Shown here: positions 15,882 through 23,332 of the stretch, one piece after another
How the letters are laid out: every line of letters begins with the position of its first letter
Numbering within the stretch: the stretch's first letter is position 1
Source: NZQO01 sp002693605
Lineage (GTDB): Bacteria > Bacteroidota > Bacteroidia > Flavobacteriales > Flavobacteriaceae
Direction of reading: 5' to 3'
NCBI GenBank assembly: GCA_963972105.1
Contig: CAXAVH010000025.1
Location: 1-28,543, forward strand
DNA: 28,543 nucleotides
Notes under the pieces: generated by a model
What the model was told of the DNA's origin: nothing
Database searches by the model: none
What the model saw: only the letters and a program-made list of their open reading frames with translations
Program-made: the position numbers and the translations under genes

Positions 15882-17285
15882 ATGCGCATATTCTTCCTGT
15901 TCTTCTTTGCCCTTGGGGCCACGGTATCTTTTTCCCAAAACAAGCAATTGTTGTATGGTTTCGATGAGATTCCACAATCCTTGCTCTTAAATCCCGGCGC
16001 CAAGGTTTCCCAAAAGGGCCACATTGGCATTCCATTTCTCTCGCAAATCCATCTAAACGTGGGCACCTCGGGCGTTACGGTTTTTGATATTTTCGGTGAA
16101 TCGAACGTAGACATCAATACCCGGATTCGCAATAAGATCTTCGAAATGAAGGACTCCGATTTCTTTACGGCCACCCAGCAATTAGATATCCTAAATTTTG
16201 GCTGGAAGTCTAAAAAGGACTATTATTTTTCGGGTGGGGTGTATCAGGAGTTCGATTTCATTAGTTACTTTCCGCGCGATCTCGCCATTCTGGCATGGGA
16301 GGGAAACCGAGATTATATTGGCTACGAATTTGACCTTGGTCAAGTAAGCACCACGGGCGATGTGCTTACGGTCTATCATTTTGGGGCCAACAAGCAGGTT
16401 GGGAAAAAGTTAGCCGTAGGCGCCCGCGCCAAGCTCTATTCTAGTATCGCCAGTTTTCGAAGTGTGGACAACCGGGGTACATTCGTAACGCCATTGGGCG
16501 ATGGCGATGTGAACATCTATGAGCACACGTTAACCAACGTAAATGTGCAGGTTGAAACCTCTGGTATAGCCGATCTGGACGAAGGTTCAATTGCTTCCAA
16601 GACGGTGGGGCGAGCGTTACTGGGTGGCAACCTTGGGCTTGGGCTAGACCTCGGTGCCACCTACGATATCTCGGAGTCGTTTACCGCAAGTGCGAGTATC
16701 TTAGATTTGGGAATGGTTTTCCACACCAAGAATGTCGAGGCCTACCGTGCCACCGGCGATTATACGCTAGACGGCATCGAGCTTATTTTTCCTCCGTTTG
16801 CAGATAGCCAGGGCACCTTGCCGTACTATGACGATCTAGAAGACGAAATCGAGCGCGAAATACCCATCGATACGCTCACGGGACGGTACACCCAGCTACG
16901 CCCGGTAAAGTTGAACGCGAGCCTTCGGTATAACTTCGGAAATAGGGTGGGCCGCGGCGGGCCTTGCGATTGTCGTAACGGAGGCGCGGCCGAAATTACC
17001 GAGCAGGCCGTAGGGATACACCTCTTCGGAATGGACCGCCCCAAGAGAATGCAAACTGCCGCCACGGTATATTATTACCGAAGGCTGTGGGATTTCCTCA
17101 GTGCGAAGGCTACCTACACGATAGACCCGTACTCCAGCAGCAACGTTGGGCTTGGTATTTCGAGCCGCTTTGGAAAATTCAATTTTTACGTGGCGGCAGA
17201 CAATTTACTTCACTACGGAAATCTCGCCAAGGCAAATAACGTATCTTTACAGCTAGGTTTTAACATCATATTCGACGAAGAATGA
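15882..17285 (+). CDS. DUF5723-type outer-membrane beta-barrel protein
   Basis: The 467-residue protein has a signal peptide (about 18 residues, ending VSFSQ), the N-terminal PQSLLLNPGAKVSQKGHIGIPF and then many amphipathic beta strands with aromatic ends, as in DUF5723 and related PorV/FadL-like barrels. It carries the usual barrel girdle pattern GARAKLYSSIASF and GLGISSRFGKFNFYVAADNL. One cysteine pair, CDC (about residues 364-366, in GGPCDCRNGG), lies in a loop. The function is unknown for the family. Roles in gliding or secretion accessories are guesses. It overlaps the following gene by four bases (ATGA). Confidence 0.85.
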   Translation: MRIFFLFFFALGATVSFSQNKQLLYGFDEIPQSLLLNPGAKVSQKGHIGIPFLSQIHLNVGTSGVTVFDIFGESNVDINTRIRNKIFEMKDSDFFTATQQLDILNFGWKSKKDYYFSGGVYQEFDFISYFPRDLAILAWEGNRDYIGYEFDLGQVSTTGDVLTVYHFGANKQVGKKLAVGARAKLYSSIASFRSVDNRGTFVTPLGDGDVNIYEHTLTNVNVQVETSGIADLDEGSIASKTVGRALLGGNLGLGLDLGATYDISESFTASASILDLGMVFHTKNVEAYRATGDYTLDGIELIFPPFADSQGTLPYYDDLEDEIEREIPIDTLTGRYTQLRPVKLNASLRYNFGNRVGRGGPCDCRNGGAAEITEQAVGIHLFGMDRPKRMQTAATVYYYRRLWDFLSAKATYTIDPYSSSNVGLGISSRFGKFNFYVAADNLLHYGNLAKANNVSLQLGFNIIFDEE

Positions 17286-18070
17286 AACATCGGCTCTTGG
17301 CATTAGTTTTTTTTGCTGCACTCACCGCTACGGCGCAGCATCCCCTGGAAAGATACGGGTACGTAACACTGTCCGAGAATTTTGATTTTCTGAATGAAGC
17401 CGACCAGTACCAGCTCAACTCCCTAACCAAGTACCTGCTCAACCAAAATGGGCTGAATGCCTATTTTGATTCCGAAGTACCCGATTTTAGGCGCTGCGAT
17501 GGCCTTCGAACCATCGTGGAAGGTAAGCCTGGCTTTATCTATACCAAGATTACCATCGTTTTCAAGGATTGTAACGATATGGAGGTGTACCGAAGCGAGG
17601 AGGGAAGGAGTAAGTACAAGAATTTCAGAAGAGCCTACCACGATGCGCTGCGCAATGCCTTCGTGAGCATTGAAAACCTGGGCATTCAACAACAACCAGT
17701 TGCCAGCCTCAGTCAATCAGAAGCTCCTAACACGGTACGTTCAGAAAAACTGCCAATTCAAACGAAAATAGTAGGCGACGGTCAAGTAGCCGTGGCAACG
17801 GACTCGCAATTGCCTACCTCTAAGTTTTCGAGCTATACCTACAATGGCCAAGCGTATCTTCTTCGGAAAACTGCGGCTGGATATTCCTTGTATAGGGAAG
17901 ATGCCTTAGCTGCCGACGGCCTGTTGTTAACCGGCACGCTATTCGCAGGTGATGCGTCGATTCGCTTTCAGGATTCCGAAGGAAATAAATTCGACGTAAT
18001 TTTTGATGCTTCCGAGAATTTCACCATCCGAAGACCCATTGGAGACGAGCGATACCTACGGGTGCGCTAA
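17282..18070 (+). CDS. Hypothetical exported protein
   Basis: The 262-residue protein has a signal peptide (about 18 residues, ending ATAQ). The first half (about 25-145) is conserved-looking, with two cysteines (FRRCDGLRT and FKDCNDME). A low-complexity Ser/Gln/Thr-rich linker follows (about 147-180), and then a compact beta-rich C-terminal part (about 183-262). No family recognised. The start overlaps the stop of the DUF5723 gene by four bases, so the two are translationally coupled. Its stop overlaps the rarA stop by four bases. The partnership with the lipoprotein and barrel suggests an envelope role. Confidence 0.75.
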   Translation: MKHRLLALVFFAALTATAQHPLERYGYVTLSENFDFLNEADQYQLNSLTKYLLNQNGLNAYFDSEVPDFRRCDGLRTIVEGKPGFIYTKITIVFKDCNDMEVYRSEEGRSKYKNFRRAYHDALRNAFVSIENLGIQQQPVASLSQSEAPNTVRSEKLPIQTKIVGDGQVAVATDSQLPTSKFSSYTYNGQAYLLRKTAAGYSLYREDALAADGLLLTGTLFAGDASIRFQDSEGNKFDVIFDASENFTIRRPIGDERYLRVR

Positions 18071-19344
18071 AAATTGTACTTCTCTTTCCACAAATTTTTC
18101 AGGTACGCCCTAAACGAATTTTCCTTGGGGTTGTTTCCCGGTTTATAGAAGGTAGTTCCGGACAAATCTTTGGGCAAAAATTCGTGGGGCACAAAGTTCC
18201 CTTCGTAATTATGGGCATATTGGTAGTTCTTGCCATAACCTATATCCTTCATAAGCTTCGTGGGTGCATTTCTAATAGAGAAGGGTACCGGCAGGTCGCC
18301 CGTTTGGCGAACCGTGCGTTGCGCCTCGTTAATGGCGGCGTAGCTCGCGTTGCTCTTGGCCGAAGTGGCCAGGTAAATGGTACATTGACTCAAGATAATT
18401 CGCGCTTCGGGATAGCCAATGGTGGTTACCGCCTGAAAGGTATTGTTGGCCATTATTAGGGCCGTAGGGTTCGCATTTCCGATATCTTCGGAAGCGAGAA
18501 TTACCAATCGCCTGGCAATGAACTTAACGTCCTCGCCTCCCTCTATCATACGTGCCAGCCAATATACCGCCGCGTTGGGGTCGCTGCCACGTATCGATTT
18601 TATAAAGGCCGAGATGATATCGTAGTGTTGTTCACCAGTCTTGTCGTACAATACCGTGTTCTTTTGAACCTTTTGCTGAACCATTTCATTGGAAATGGTG
18701 ATATCCTTCGTGTTCTCGCTAAGTACCACAAGTTCCAGGATGTTTAGAAGCTTCCTCGCGTCACCTCCAGAAAGTCGAATGAGCGCCTCGGTATCGGTTA
18801 GCTGAATGTTCTTTTGGCGCAGCAAGGTGTCTTCCTTGATAGCCCGGTGCAAAAGCGCCTCCAGATCCTGTTTGCTGAATGCATTGAGTACGTATACCTG
18901 ACAGCGCGAAAGCAATGCCGGAATGACCTCAAAACTCGGGTTTTCGGTCGTGGCACCAATAAGGGTTACCCAGCCCTTTTCAACAGCGCCCAAAAGCGAA
19001 TCCTGCTGCGACTTGCTGAATCGGTGAATCTCATCGATAAAGAGAATGGGACTTTTTGCCGAAAACAATGAATCGCTCTTCTTTGCTTTCTCAATTACCT
19101 GCCGTACGGCCGCCACGCCACTATCTACCGCACTGAGCGTATAAAATGGCCTGCCCGAATGGTTGGCGATAATATTGGCCAAGGTTGTCTTGCCCGTTCC
19201 GGGTGGCCCCCAGAAGATCATAGAGGAAACCAAGCCCGCATCCAATTGCTTCGTTAAGGCGCCATTGGGTCCAATAAGGTGTTCCTGGCTTAGATAGTCG
19301 TTTAGGGAAGAGGGTCGTATGCGCTCGGCGAGGGGTGTGTTCAT
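18067..19344 (-). CDS. rarA: Replication-associated recombination protein A (RarA/MgsA AAA+ ATPase)
   Basis: The 425-residue protein has the AAA+ core: Walker A GPPGTGKTT (46-54), Walker B LFIDEIH (101-107), sensor 1 IGATTENPS (129-137) and SRC arginine finger LLSRCQVY near 149. A C-terminal MgsA-type domain follows, with EDIGNANPTAL and RGSDPNAAVYWLARMIEGGED (cut here to its core GSDPNAAVYWLARM). RarA acts at stalled replication forks, likely with SSB and clamp-loader parts. The ATG at 19344 lies only five bases after a TAATTTTG box, suggesting a leaderless mRNA. It is convergent with the exported protein gene. Confidence 0.96.
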   Translation of the reverse strand: MNTPLAERIRPSSLNDYLSQEHLIGPNGALTKQLDAGLVSSMIFWGPPGTGKTTLANIIANHSGRPFYTLSAVDSGVAAVRQVIEKAKKSDSLFSAKSPILFIDEIHRFSKSQQDSLLGAVEKGWVTLIGATTENPSFEVIPALLSRCQVYVLNAFSKQDLEALLHRAIKEDTLLRQKNIQLTDTEALIRLSGGDARKLLNILELVVLSENTKDITISNEMVQQKVQKNTVLYDKTGEQHYDIISAFIKSIRGSDPNAAVYWLARMIEGGEDVKFIARRLVILASEDIGNANPTALIMANNTFQAVTTIGYPEARIILSQCTIYLATSAKSNASYAAINEAQRTVRQTGDLPVPFSIRNAPTKLMKDIGYGKNYQYAHNYEGNFVPHEFLPKDLSGTTFYKPGNNPKENSFRAYLKNLWKEKYNF

Positions 19345-19349
19345 TGTGT

Positions 19350-19380
19350 CAAAATTACGATTTTTAGCGGCTCTGTGAAA
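19350..19380 (-). promoter_or_regulatory. Candidate promoter of rarA (TTTC-N19-TAATTTTG)
   Basis: On the minus strand TTTC (19377-19380) is followed after 19 bases by TAATTTTG (19350-19357), a full match to the -7 consensus with a near-match -33 box at the ideal spacing. The -7 box ends five bases before the ATG, so transcription would begin on or next to the start codon. Confidence 0.5.
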
Positions 19381-19434
19381 CTGACATTTTATCAGAATGC
19401 GTAACTTGGGTGTATAATTTGCGAGGTTTCAATT

Positions 19435-20196
19435 ATGAAGCAGAAAGGCCTTTATTTCTCCAGTGATGTTTTCCTATACCCAGTATTCTTGGTGTTGGCC
19501 CTATGGGTAGTATTTTGGATGGACGTTCGGTTGGGGTTCAACGGATCTGTTTTCGGAATTTTTCCGTTAAAAGTAGAGGGCTTGATAGGTATACTTACCG
19601 GACCGTTTATTCACGGCAGTTTAGAGCACCTCTTCAACAATTCGGTACCGCTCCTAGTGCTTGTCAGTGCCTTGTTTTACTTTTATAGAAACCATCGATG
19701 GAAGGTCCTGTTCTACGGGGTGCTCCTTACGGGGCTCCTCACGTGGCTTATTGGTAGGCCTGCTTGGCACATTGGTGCCAGTGGCATTGTGTATATGCTC
19801 GTGGCATTTCTGTTCTTTAAGGGCATCCTTTCAAGGCAATACCAGCTCGTGGCCGTCTCCTTGATCGTCGTTTTCCTGTACGGGAGCTTATTGTGGTATC
19901 TGTTTCCCATTGATGAGAAGATCTCGTGGGAAGGGCATACCTCTGGATTCGTTGTCGGATTTGTATTTTCCTTCTTTTTCCGAAGTAATATCGTGGAGCG
20001 AAAGAAATATGAGTGGGAGCGGCCCGATTATAATCCCGATGAAGATCTCTTTCTCCAGCATTTCGATGACGACGGAAATTTTATAGAACAGGTTGCCGAA
20101 ACGGATATACCCGTTGTGAACTCGGCTACTGAAACCCCCGTACGCATTCGCTACATTCTTAAGCGCAAATCGGATTTGGAAGAACCTTCCAACTAA
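19435..20196 (+). CDS. Rhomboid-family intramembrane serine protease
   Basis: The 253-residue protein has six membrane segments in its first 183 residues. The rhomboid catalytic pair is present: Ser116 in GASG (114-117) and His168 in EGHTSG (166-171). The TM2 motif HGSLEHLFNN (60-69) supplies the oxyanion His/Asn region. Such proteases cut other membrane proteins within or next to their transmembrane helices; the substrate is unknown. The C-terminal tail (about 190-253) is soluble, acidic (DEDLFLQHFDDDGNFIE) and carries no domain I recognise. The stop codon overlaps the rlmB stop by four bases. Confidence 0.93.
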   Translation: MKQKGLYFSSDVFLYPVFLVLALWVVFWMDVRLGFNGSVFGIFPLKVEGLIGILTGPFIHGSLEHLFNNSVPLLVLVSALFYFYRNHRWKVLFYGVLLTGLLTWLIGRPAWHIGASGIVYMLVAFLFFKGILSRQYQLVAVSLIVVFLYGSLLWYLFPIDEKISWEGHTSGFVVGFVFSFFFRSNIVERKKYEWERPDYNPDEDLFLQHFDDDGNFIEQVAETDIPVVNSATETPVRIRYILKRKSDLEEPSN

Positions 20197-20930
20197 GCAC
20201 CTCGTTGCCTTACTACTTCATATAGGACGGCGCCACAGGCGACCGATACGTTGAGCGAATTGATTTCCCCCAAAACAGGTAATGCGGCGCTCTCATCGAC
20301 GATCGATAAAATTGATTTTGACACGCCGGTCCCTTCAGAACCCATGACAATGGCCACTGGCTGCTTTAAATCGACCGAATAGATTGAGGTTTCCGTCTTC
20401 TCGGTTGCTGCTACGGTCTTTACGCCAGACCCTTGAAGGTAGTAAAGTACATCTTTTATGTGGTCTACCTTGCATATTGGAATATTGAAGATGGCTCCTG
20501 CAGATGCCTTGACGGTATCGCCGCTTACGGGTGCCCCGCCTTTTTTCTGAATGATTACGGCATCTACTCCCGTACATTCTGCCGTACGCAAGATGGCACC
20601 AAAGTTCCGAACGTCACTAATTTGGTCGAGGACCACGAATAGTGGTGTTTTTTTTGAGCTTAGAACCTTTTCGACGGTCTCTTCCAATTCGGCAAACGTT
20701 ATGGGGGAGGTAAGGGCGACAATGCCTTGGTGATTTCCTCGAGTGAGCCGGTTTAACTTTTCGACAGGCACATGGTTAATCGATACGTTGAGGGCCTCTA
20801 GTTTTTTAAGCATATCTTCAATCTTATCGCTATTGATGTCTTTTTGGACATACACCTTGTCGATATCGGTTTCAGCTTTTATGGCTTCCAGAACTGGATA
20901 GATACCAAATATTGTGTGTTCTTTTTTCAT
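20193..20930 (-). CDS. rlmB: TrmH/RlmB-family 23S rRNA (guanosine 2'-O) methyltransferase
   Basis: The protein is 245 residues from the ATG at 20930. The N-terminal substrate-binding part begins EHTIFGIYPVLEAI. The SPOUT (trefoil-knot) domain has VLDQISDVRNFGAILRTAE, GSEGTGVS and NSLNVSVACGAVLYE, the three SpoU motifs. RlmB methylates G2251 in the 23S rRNA peptidyl-transferase P loop, but related SpoU enzymes modify other sites, so the exact target is inferred. A start at 20951 would extend into the terminator hairpin that ends just upstream, so the ATG at 20930 is preferred. Confidence 0.92.
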   Translation of the reverse strand: MKKEHTIFGIYPVLEAIKAETDIDKVYVQKDINSDKIEDMLKKLEALNVSINHVPVEKLNRLTRGNHQGIVALTSPITFAELEETVEKVLSSKKTPLFVVLDQISDVRNFGAILRTAECTGVDAVIIQKKGGAPVSGDTVKASAGAIFNIPICKVDHIKDVLYYLQGSGVKTVAATEKTETSIYSVDLKQPVAIVMGSEGTGVSKSILSIVDESAALPVLGEINSLNVSVACGAVLYEVVRQRGA

Positions 20931-20943
20931 AGGGTAAAAGTAA

Positions 20944-20973
20944 AAAACCATCCCGATACATCGGGATGGTTTT
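20944..20973 (-). terminator. Intrinsic terminator of the susC-susD-lipoprotein operon
   Basis: The arms 20944-20957 and 20960-20973 are perfectly complementary over 14 bases with only AC between them (in practice a TACA loop). On the minus strand the core stem ACCATCCCGAT is followed by a run of T, the usual intrinsic form. It lies 34 bases after the last gene of the operon and before rlmB. The A/T pairs on both sides could let it work in both directions. Confidence 0.88.
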
Positions 20974-21007
20974 GAAATAAATTATAAAACTATAATTTGT
21001 TTTCGGC

Positions 21008-21583
21008 TTATTCTTCAGGATTTTCGAATTCTACTTCCCAGTTAAAGGCTTGCAATAAGCCCGCTGCGCTAAGTAAAACGTTGTCCGTCATGCCACCGTT
21101 CCAACCACCAGCATCGCTAGGATTGTCTGGGTCTGGCTCGATAAATCCAGGAGCAACTCCTTCGTAAACACGTCCGTCTTCAGTTATGGCAGTTCCGAAG
21201 AACTCAAAGCTATCTCCCTCCTGGAAAGTAGATACCGGTACGCCGAACAAGTTAGACATATCAGCAGCGGTAAAGCCTACGTCAAAAGGAAAAGAGTTAG
21301 TACTTCTAAAGGCAAGGGTGTCATTCGTGGCACCTGTGAAATCTCCCAATACGCGAACACTGTACGTGGCCACATTGTCGTTGGGATCTTCTACTAGTGC
21401 ATTGAAACTTGCAGTTGATGGCTCAGCGCCGGCTTCAAATACAGGCATTTCAACAAACTTCACGAAACCGCCGTTATCTAGATCGGGAATTCTCGCTTTG
21501 TCTTCATCTTCGCAGCTCGTGAACGAAACCATCGCAACGATACCGGCCAAGATTGCAGAAGAAAATTTATTTAGGTTTTTCAT
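21008..21583 (-). CDS. Small lipoprotein of the SusCD locus (SusE/F-like position)
   Basis: The 191-residue protein has a lipobox at FTSC (C24). The next residues EDEDK are acidic, like the lipoprotein export signal that sends lipoproteins to the cell surface in Bacteroidota. The mature part is acidic and predicted beta-rich (for example PSTASFNALVED, VATYSVRVLGDF). It lies 24 bases after the susD-like gene and before the terminator, the place where SusE/SusF or other glycan-binding lipoproteins are found, but its sequence does not match a family I can name. A ligand-binding role on the surface is inferred from position only. Confidence 0.8.
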   Translation of the reverse strand: MKNLNKFSSAILAGIVAMVSFTSCEDEDKARIPDLDNGGFVKFVEMPVFEAGAEPSTASFNALVEDPNDNVATYSVRVLGDFTGATNDTLAFRSTNSFPFDVGFTAADMSNLFGVPVSTFQEGDSFEFFGTAITEDGRVYEGVAPGFIEPDPDNPSDAGGWNGGMTDNVLLSAAGLLQAFNWEVEFENPEE

Positions 21584-21607
21584 AATTTATCTGATTAAAA
21601 TTTTTGA

Positions 21608-23251
21608 TTAGTCTATGAATCCGGCTGGATTGTTATCCCAGAACACTTGTGTGGTTAGGGGCTGCTGCTGAATGTTAGGGTTACCAACTGTTTCAGTAGA
21701 TGGGTATCTGAACGCTCTTGGGAACGGACCTGCAGGGTAAATAGGTGCCTGTAGTTCAGGTAGACCTGTTCTTCTGTAGTTGTTGTACGGCTCGATACCG
21801 TTACCCCAAGCTGCAAGCATATACTCGCGCATAATTACCGCTAGTTTAGCGTCTTCACCAGAAGCACTGTTGTACTCGGAAATAACACGTCCAACGTAAG
21901 CATCAACTTCGGCCTGTGTGGCGGCGTAGTCTACACCGTCTGCAGAGTTTACAGTTGATAGGGTGGGGAAGTTCAACACTTTCTCCATGCTTAGGCGAAT
22001 ACCTTGCTCAAGTAGCGACGCAGGGCTTCCTCCGCCAGTACCTAATGTAAGGGCTGCTTCAGCCAATACGAAGTGAGTGAAAGAAGATAACCACATTGGC
22101 TCGATACCGGCACCTTCCATTGTTTCAACAGCGCGTGCTTGCTCGAATTGGTTCTTGTCGAACGCACCACCGGCAGGATAGATACCGTAGGTAGAACGTC
22201 TTGTACCATCATTCGGAATTCCTTCATCATCGGCGTGATCACGACCCCAGTAAAGGTTACCTACGTAGCAATATTCGTACACAGGGTTATCGGCGCAAGG
22301 CAAGTTAGAACCTGAAGGAGCATTATCGGTTTGACGATAGATGTAGTAACGTAGACGTGGATCCTCAACACCAGTTTCGATGAAAGGAGGTTGGTCATCA
22401 CCAGCATTCAAGAAATCTAAGAATTGGTTGCTCATGTACTCTCCAGCACCTGCGGCAAGATAGTTTTCTTGAAAACGTGGGTGACGGCTCTCTACAGGAG
22501 GTTGCGCAGTACCGTATTCAAACTGGAAATCCTCACCAACTGTGTTGATGAAATCCTGTGAGTTCAACACAGCGTTAATACCTGCAGTAGAACGGCTAGG
22601 TTGTACCAAACGAATGTTATTGAAAGCTCTAAGTTTCAAAGAGTTTGCCAGGGCAATCCATTGGGCAGGGTCGAATGCACCGTAGTACAAATCATTTGGT
22701 TCAATAATAGAACCCGCACTTAGGTTTGCGATCGCTTGGTCAAGTAGTTCGATTTGAGCGTCGTAAACAGCACTACCGTCATCCAACGCTGGATTTGGGA
22801 ACTCTTCTGGCATGTTAGCCTGCGAGTAAGGAACATCTCCTAGGTACTCTACAAGTAGCATATATGCCCAAGCTTCTAATGTTTGAGCCACACCTAGGTG
22901 GTTGGTAATCTTGTCATCCTCGTCTCTCAAATCGTTAATCTGATTAAGAAGATCGATGTTGGAAAACATCTGGTACGACTGTTGCCACTCACCATTTAGG
23001 TTGTCAACATCTACCAAACCATTATAAGTACTAAAAAGGTTGTCCATACGGATAAGCTCAGTACTCGTGGTGTTGTATCCAGAGAAGATACCTCTAAAGG
23101 TTAACTGGATGTCGTTAAGTACAAAGTTAGGATCTGCAGATTCTGCCGTAATGTTGTTAGGGCTCTCCAAGAGTTCCAACTCTGTAGTTTCACAACCTGT
23201 GAAGAAGGCCATAAGACCCGCAACTAAAGTTATTTTAAGAATATTTTTCAT
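21608..23251 (-). CDS. SusD/RagB-like (SusD-like_2) nutrient-binding outer-membrane lipoprotein
   Basis: The 547-residue protein has a lipobox at FTGC (C20) and then an acidic patch. The segments LEAWAYMLLVEYLGDVPYSQA, DLYYGAFDPAQWIALANSLK and LAAWGNGIEPYNNYRRTGLPE are typical of the SusD-like_2 branch, with TPR-like helices that pack on the SusC barrel and form its lid. It would capture the nutrient at the cell surface and hand it to SusC. The nutrient cannot be told: no glycoside hydrolase or peptidase gene is in the operon. It follows susC by 81 bases. Confidence 0.95.
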   Translation of the reverse strand: MKNILKITLVAGLMAFFTGCETTELELLESPNNITAESADPNFVLNDIQLTFRGIFSGYNTTSTELIRMDNLFSTYNGLVDVDNLNGEWQQSYQMFSNIDLLNQINDLRDEDDKITNHLGVAQTLEAWAYMLLVEYLGDVPYSQANMPEEFPNPALDDGSAVYDAQIELLDQAIANLSAGSIIEPNDLYYGAFDPAQWIALANSLKLRAFNNIRLVQPSRSTAGINAVLNSQDFINTVGEDFQFEYGTAQPPVESRHPRFQENYLAAGAGEYMSNQFLDFLNAGDDQPPFIETGVEDPRLRYYIYRQTDNAPSGSNLPCADNPVYEYCYVGNLYWGRDHADDEGIPNDGTRRSTYGIYPAGGAFDKNQFEQARAVETMEGAGIEPMWLSSFTHFVLAEAALTLGTGGGSPASLLEQGIRLSMEKVLNFPTLSTVNSADGVDYAATQAEVDAYVGRVISEYNSASGEDAKLAVIMREYMLAAWGNGIEPYNNYRRTGLPELQAPIYPAGPFPRAFRYPSTETVGNPNIQQQPLTTQVFWDNNPAGFID

Positions 23252-23332
23252 AATTATTATTTAATTTTTATTGTGTATTTATAAGTAAAACAGTTGAAAT
23301 ATCAATTTGCTACCTTGGAATACACTTTTTTT

